This document shows, piece after piece, positions 5,647 to 8,097 of a stretch of 8,097 nucleotides of DNA. The stretch is taken from the NCBI GenBank assembly GCA_904502245.1, contig CAJGDN010000039.1, positions 1-8,097 on the forward strand, written 5' to 3'. Numbering within the stretch: the first letter of the stretch is position 1; each line of letters starts with the position of its first letter. Under the pieces are notes generated by a model. The model saw only the letters and a program-made list of their open reading frames with translations, had not been told where the DNA came from and did no database searches. A program made the position numbers and the translations under genes. This DNA is from an uncultured Alphaproteobacteria bacterium (GTDB lineage Bacteria > Pseudomonadota > Alphaproteobacteria > Rs-D84).

Positions 5647-6506
5647 AAGTAGGTGTAATTGGCGCAGGCGCATGGGGTACAGCACTGGCGATTACTTCTG
5701 CACGCAGTGGGGCAGATGTAACATTATGGTCTTATGACAATGAATATAAACATTTTGACAATGTAGAAATCCCTGGAAACATTAATATAACCAGCGAACT
5801 ATCTGTTTTGTTTTATATGGACACATGGCTGATTGTGACGCCGGCGGCTTTTTTCCGCGAAACCCTGCGCAAGGCACGTGAATTTTATAACGGACAACCA
5901 ATTATAATTTGCACCAAAGGCGCAGAAAGCACAACAGGGCAATTTATGTCTGAAATCCTGAATGCAGAATTACCGGAATGCCATGAATTTGGTGTATTGT
6001 CAGGCCCACAATTCGCAGCCGAGGTTGCACGTGGTGTCCCAACAGGATCAACACTGGCCGGCACACGCAGTGCAGTAACCGCAGGAACAGACGTATTAAA
6101 TAAACTGTATCTGGACGAAAGCGACGATATTATTGGTGCAGAAGTTTGCGGTGTTGGCAAAAATGCATTATCACTGATTTGCGGATATAACAAAATTGCA
6201 GCAGCCGGTGAAAATGAACGCGCAATGATATTTACACGCGCATGGAATGAAGTTATGCAAATCGGATTAGCAATGGGCGCAAAGATGCATACATTTTTGG
6301 AATTGTGCGGAATAGGGGATTTGTTCCTGTCGGCAACCAGTGAAACCAGCCGTAACTTCTCAGGCGGGATGGCAATTGCACGTGGCGAAGAACCAAGCGG
6401 CACAGTTGAAGGAATTTTTGCACTGCGTGGTTTAACGGCACGCGCGCAAGAATTAGGTGTCGACACGCCAATATTAAATCAGATGCAAAACAAACTAAAA
6501 ATTTAA
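5643..6506 (+). CDS. gpsA: GpsA, NAD(P)H-dependent glycerol-3-phosphate dehydrogenase (short form)
   Basis: The enzyme reduces dihydroxyacetone phosphate to sn-glycerol-3-phosphate, the backbone for phospholipids, in the cytosol. The Rossmann motif GAGAWGTA (7-14) is followed by VTPA (65-68), CTKGAE (90-95), LSGPQFAAEVARGVPT (119-134), the catalytic-site VGKNALSL (171-178, Lys 173), GENERAMIFTRAWNE (189-203), CGIGDL (222-227) and the substrate-binding TSRN (235-238) and its GG. At 287 residues it is shorter than the roughly 320-340 usual for the family. The dinucleotide domain is trimmed around residues 35-60, and the chain ends soon after TPIL (275-278), where most homologues continue with a final helical segment. 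All active-site motifs are kept, so it is probably functional. It overlaps the TPR gene by ATGA, has a double stop (TAATAA) and runs directly into a terminator. Confidence 0.94.
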   Translation: MKVGVIGAGAWGTALAITSARSGADVTLWSYDNEYKHFDNVEIPGNINITSELSVLFYMDTWLIVTPAAFFRETLRKAREFYNGQPIIICTKGAESTTGQFMSEILNAELPECHEFGVLSGPQFAAEVARGVPTGSTLAGTRSAVTAGTDVLNKLYLDESDDIIGAEVCGVGKNALSLICGYNKIAAAGENERAMIFTRAWNEVMQIGLAMGAKMHTFLELCGIGDLFLSATSETSRNFSGGMAIARGEEPSGTVEGIFALRGLTARAQELGVDTPILNQMQNKLKI

Positions 6507-6507
6507 T

Positions 6508-6535
6508 AAAAACACCGGCAAATACCGGTGTTTTT
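6508..6535 (+). terminator. Rho-independent terminator of the TPR-gpsA operon
   Basis: Perfect 11-bp arms AAAAACACCGG (6508-6518) and CCGGTGTTTTT (6525-6535) surround the loop CAAATA. It begins 1 bp after the gpsA stop and has the same CCGG core as the terminators of parAB, rsmG and the radical SAM gene. Confidence 0.92.
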
Positions 6536-6541
6536 ATTCAC

Positions 6542-6567
6542 AAAAAAAATCCCCAAACGGGGATTTT

Positions 6568-6569
<2 letters not shown>
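6542..6569 (-). terminator. Rho-independent terminator of mreB
   Basis: On the minus strand AAAAAATCCCC-GTTT-GGGGATTTTTT is a perfect 11-bp stem followed by further Us. Its rising arm includes two bases of the mreB stop codon (6568-6570), so the stem and the end of the gene overlap. It sits back to back with the gpsA terminator. Confidence 0.92.
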
Positions 6570-7644
<1,075 letters not shown>

Positions 7645-7649
7645 TCAGA

Positions 7650-7678
7650 ACTATAAATCACGATATACAAAAAATCAA
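7650..7678 (-). promoter_or_regulatory. Promoter of mreB
   Basis: On the minus strand TTGATT (complement of 7673-7678) precedes TATAGT (complement of 7650-7655) by exactly 17 bp. Transcription should start near 7642-7644, giving a leader of about 26 nt before the mreB ATG. Confidence 0.65.
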
Positions 7679-7697
7679 GGCAGCCCAACAAATTTAT

Positions 7698-7724
7698 TTG
7701 ACATGGCAAATATTGTGCTATTAT
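7698..7724 (+). promoter_or_regulatory. Promoter of rnpA, probably leaderless
   Basis: TTGACA (7698-7703) is followed by an extended -10, TGC-TATTAT (TATTAT 7719-7724, spacer 15). TTATAT at 7721-7726 has the optimal 17-bp spacer and is the alternative. Either predicts transcription from about 7731-7734, on or just before the rnpA ATG at 7734. There is no Shine-Dalgarno. Confidence 0.65.
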
Positions 7725-7733
7725 ATCCACACT

Positions 7734-8078
7734 ATGATACGAGATACAATTAAAAGACATGAAGACTTTGCAATGGGTGAAAACGCCCCAGTAGCAAAAA
7801 GTGCATTTTTTCTGGCACGGGTAAAATCTGCAAAATACCCAGATGATGCACGATATGGTATTATAGTCACAAAAAAAACTTTTAAACACGCCGTTGACAG
7901 AAACCGCGCAAAACGATTAATTCGCGACTGGATTGCGTTTAATGAAAACATTATGCGACCTGAATGGGATTATGTGTTTATTATACGACGCGCAATTTTG
8001 GATGCGGACAGAACATCAGGACGTGTCGCAATGAAAAAAGCATTAAATTATCTGCACAAACAAAAAATTAATGAATAA
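7734..8078 (+). CDS. rnpA: RnpA, protein subunit of ribonuclease P
   Basis: A 114-residue basic protein that binds the RNase P RNA and helps it cleave the 5' leader from precursor tRNAs. IKRHEDF (6-12) corresponds to the family's opening L-K/R-x-x-x-DF. ARYGIIVTKK (41-50) is the central strand, and VDRNRAKRLIRDW (56-68) is the RNR signature that lines the RNA-binding cleft. The tail DYVFIIRRAI (80-89) and ALNYLHKQ near the C-terminus also fit. I chose the ATG at 7734 because family similarity begins there and the promoter ends just before it; the frame stays open upstream to 7638 but would cover the promoter. In most bacteria rpmH lies directly upstream; here that place is taken by divergent mreB and no rpmH is visible. 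The 3' end overlaps another start by 8 bp. Confidence 0.93.
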   Translation: MIRDTIKRHEDFAMGENAPVAKSAFFLARVKSAKYPDDARYGIIVTKKTFKHAVDRNRAKRLIRDWIAFNENIMRPEWDYVFIIRRAILDADRTSGRVAMKKALNYLHKQKINE

Positions 8079-8097
8079 AAAACAATCTGCTGTTAAC
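8071..8097 (+). CDS. Start of the gene after rnpA (cut by window edge)
   Basis: An ATG at 8071 in a different frame from rnpA overlaps its last 8 bp and stays open to the edge, reading MNKKQSAVN. Nine residues cannot be identified by sequence. In the common bacterial order rnpA is followed by yidD or yidC (membrane protein insertase), and a short lysine-rich start before a membrane helix would suit YidC; this is inference from gene order. No clear ribosome-binding site precedes it, so coupling to rnpA translation is likely if it is real. Confidence 0.4.

Noticed and set aside
5885..6466. A 193-residue open frame antisense to gpsA
   Set aside because: It is a codon-bias shadow: no ribosome-binding site or promoter, low-complexity Ser/Pro/Ala composition, and fully inside a well-supported gene.
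7723..7731. A DnaA-box-like ATATCCACA overlapping the rnpA -10
   Set aside because: It has one mismatch, is a single copy, and is accounted for by the promoter; DnaA control of rnpA cannot be supported from this alone.

Overview
The window reads as chromosomal, AT-rich DNA from an alphaproteobacterium, probably one with a compact genome. The reasons are an OmpA-type Pal lipoprotein, an rsmG/parA/parB neighbourhood with parS-like sites, an MreB of alphaproteobacterial look, and short intergenic spaces closed by strong rho-independent terminators. The lineage call rests on gene family resemblance and layout only. I see no mobile element, CRISPR array, tRNA or rRNA.

Layout, left to right: (1) the 3' end of pal (+) with its terminator; (2) an orphan radical SAM protein of unknown substrate (+); (3) a back-to-back terminator pair, then the leftward block parB, parA and rsmG, with two parS-like sites and a parA promoter in the parA-rsmG gap; (4) a 21-bp divergent gap in which the leftward rsmG promoter and the rightward promoter for a TPR membrane-protein gene appear to share one -10 hexamer; (5) that TPR gene overlapping gpsA by ATGA (+); (6) a second back-to-back terminator pair; (7) monocistronic mreB (-); (8) divergent rnpA (+), overlapping the first codons of another gene at the right edge, perhaps yidC or yidD.

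Most genes are core housekeeping: envelope integrity (Pal), chromosome segregation (ParA/ParB/parS), 16S rRNA methylation (RsmG), phospholipid precursor synthesis (GpsA), cell shape (MreB) and tRNA processing (RnpA). The rsmG-parA-parB set and rnpA belong to the ancestral origin-proximal cluster of bacteria. Here they are about 4 kb apart with other genes between them, and mnmE, mnmG and rpmH are absent from the window.

The most interesting signals are regulatory. Four genes that begin transcription units (radical SAM, rsmG, TPR gene, rnpA) have a good sigma70-type promoter whose -10 ends only 7-9 nt before the ATG, with no Shine-Dalgarno, so their mRNAs should be leaderless. The downstream genes parB and gpsA, plus parA with its 20-nt leader, have purine-rich ribosome-binding sites. 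Four terminators share a CCGG(6 nt)CCGG design. The radical SAM protein is the only gene here without a recognisable role.
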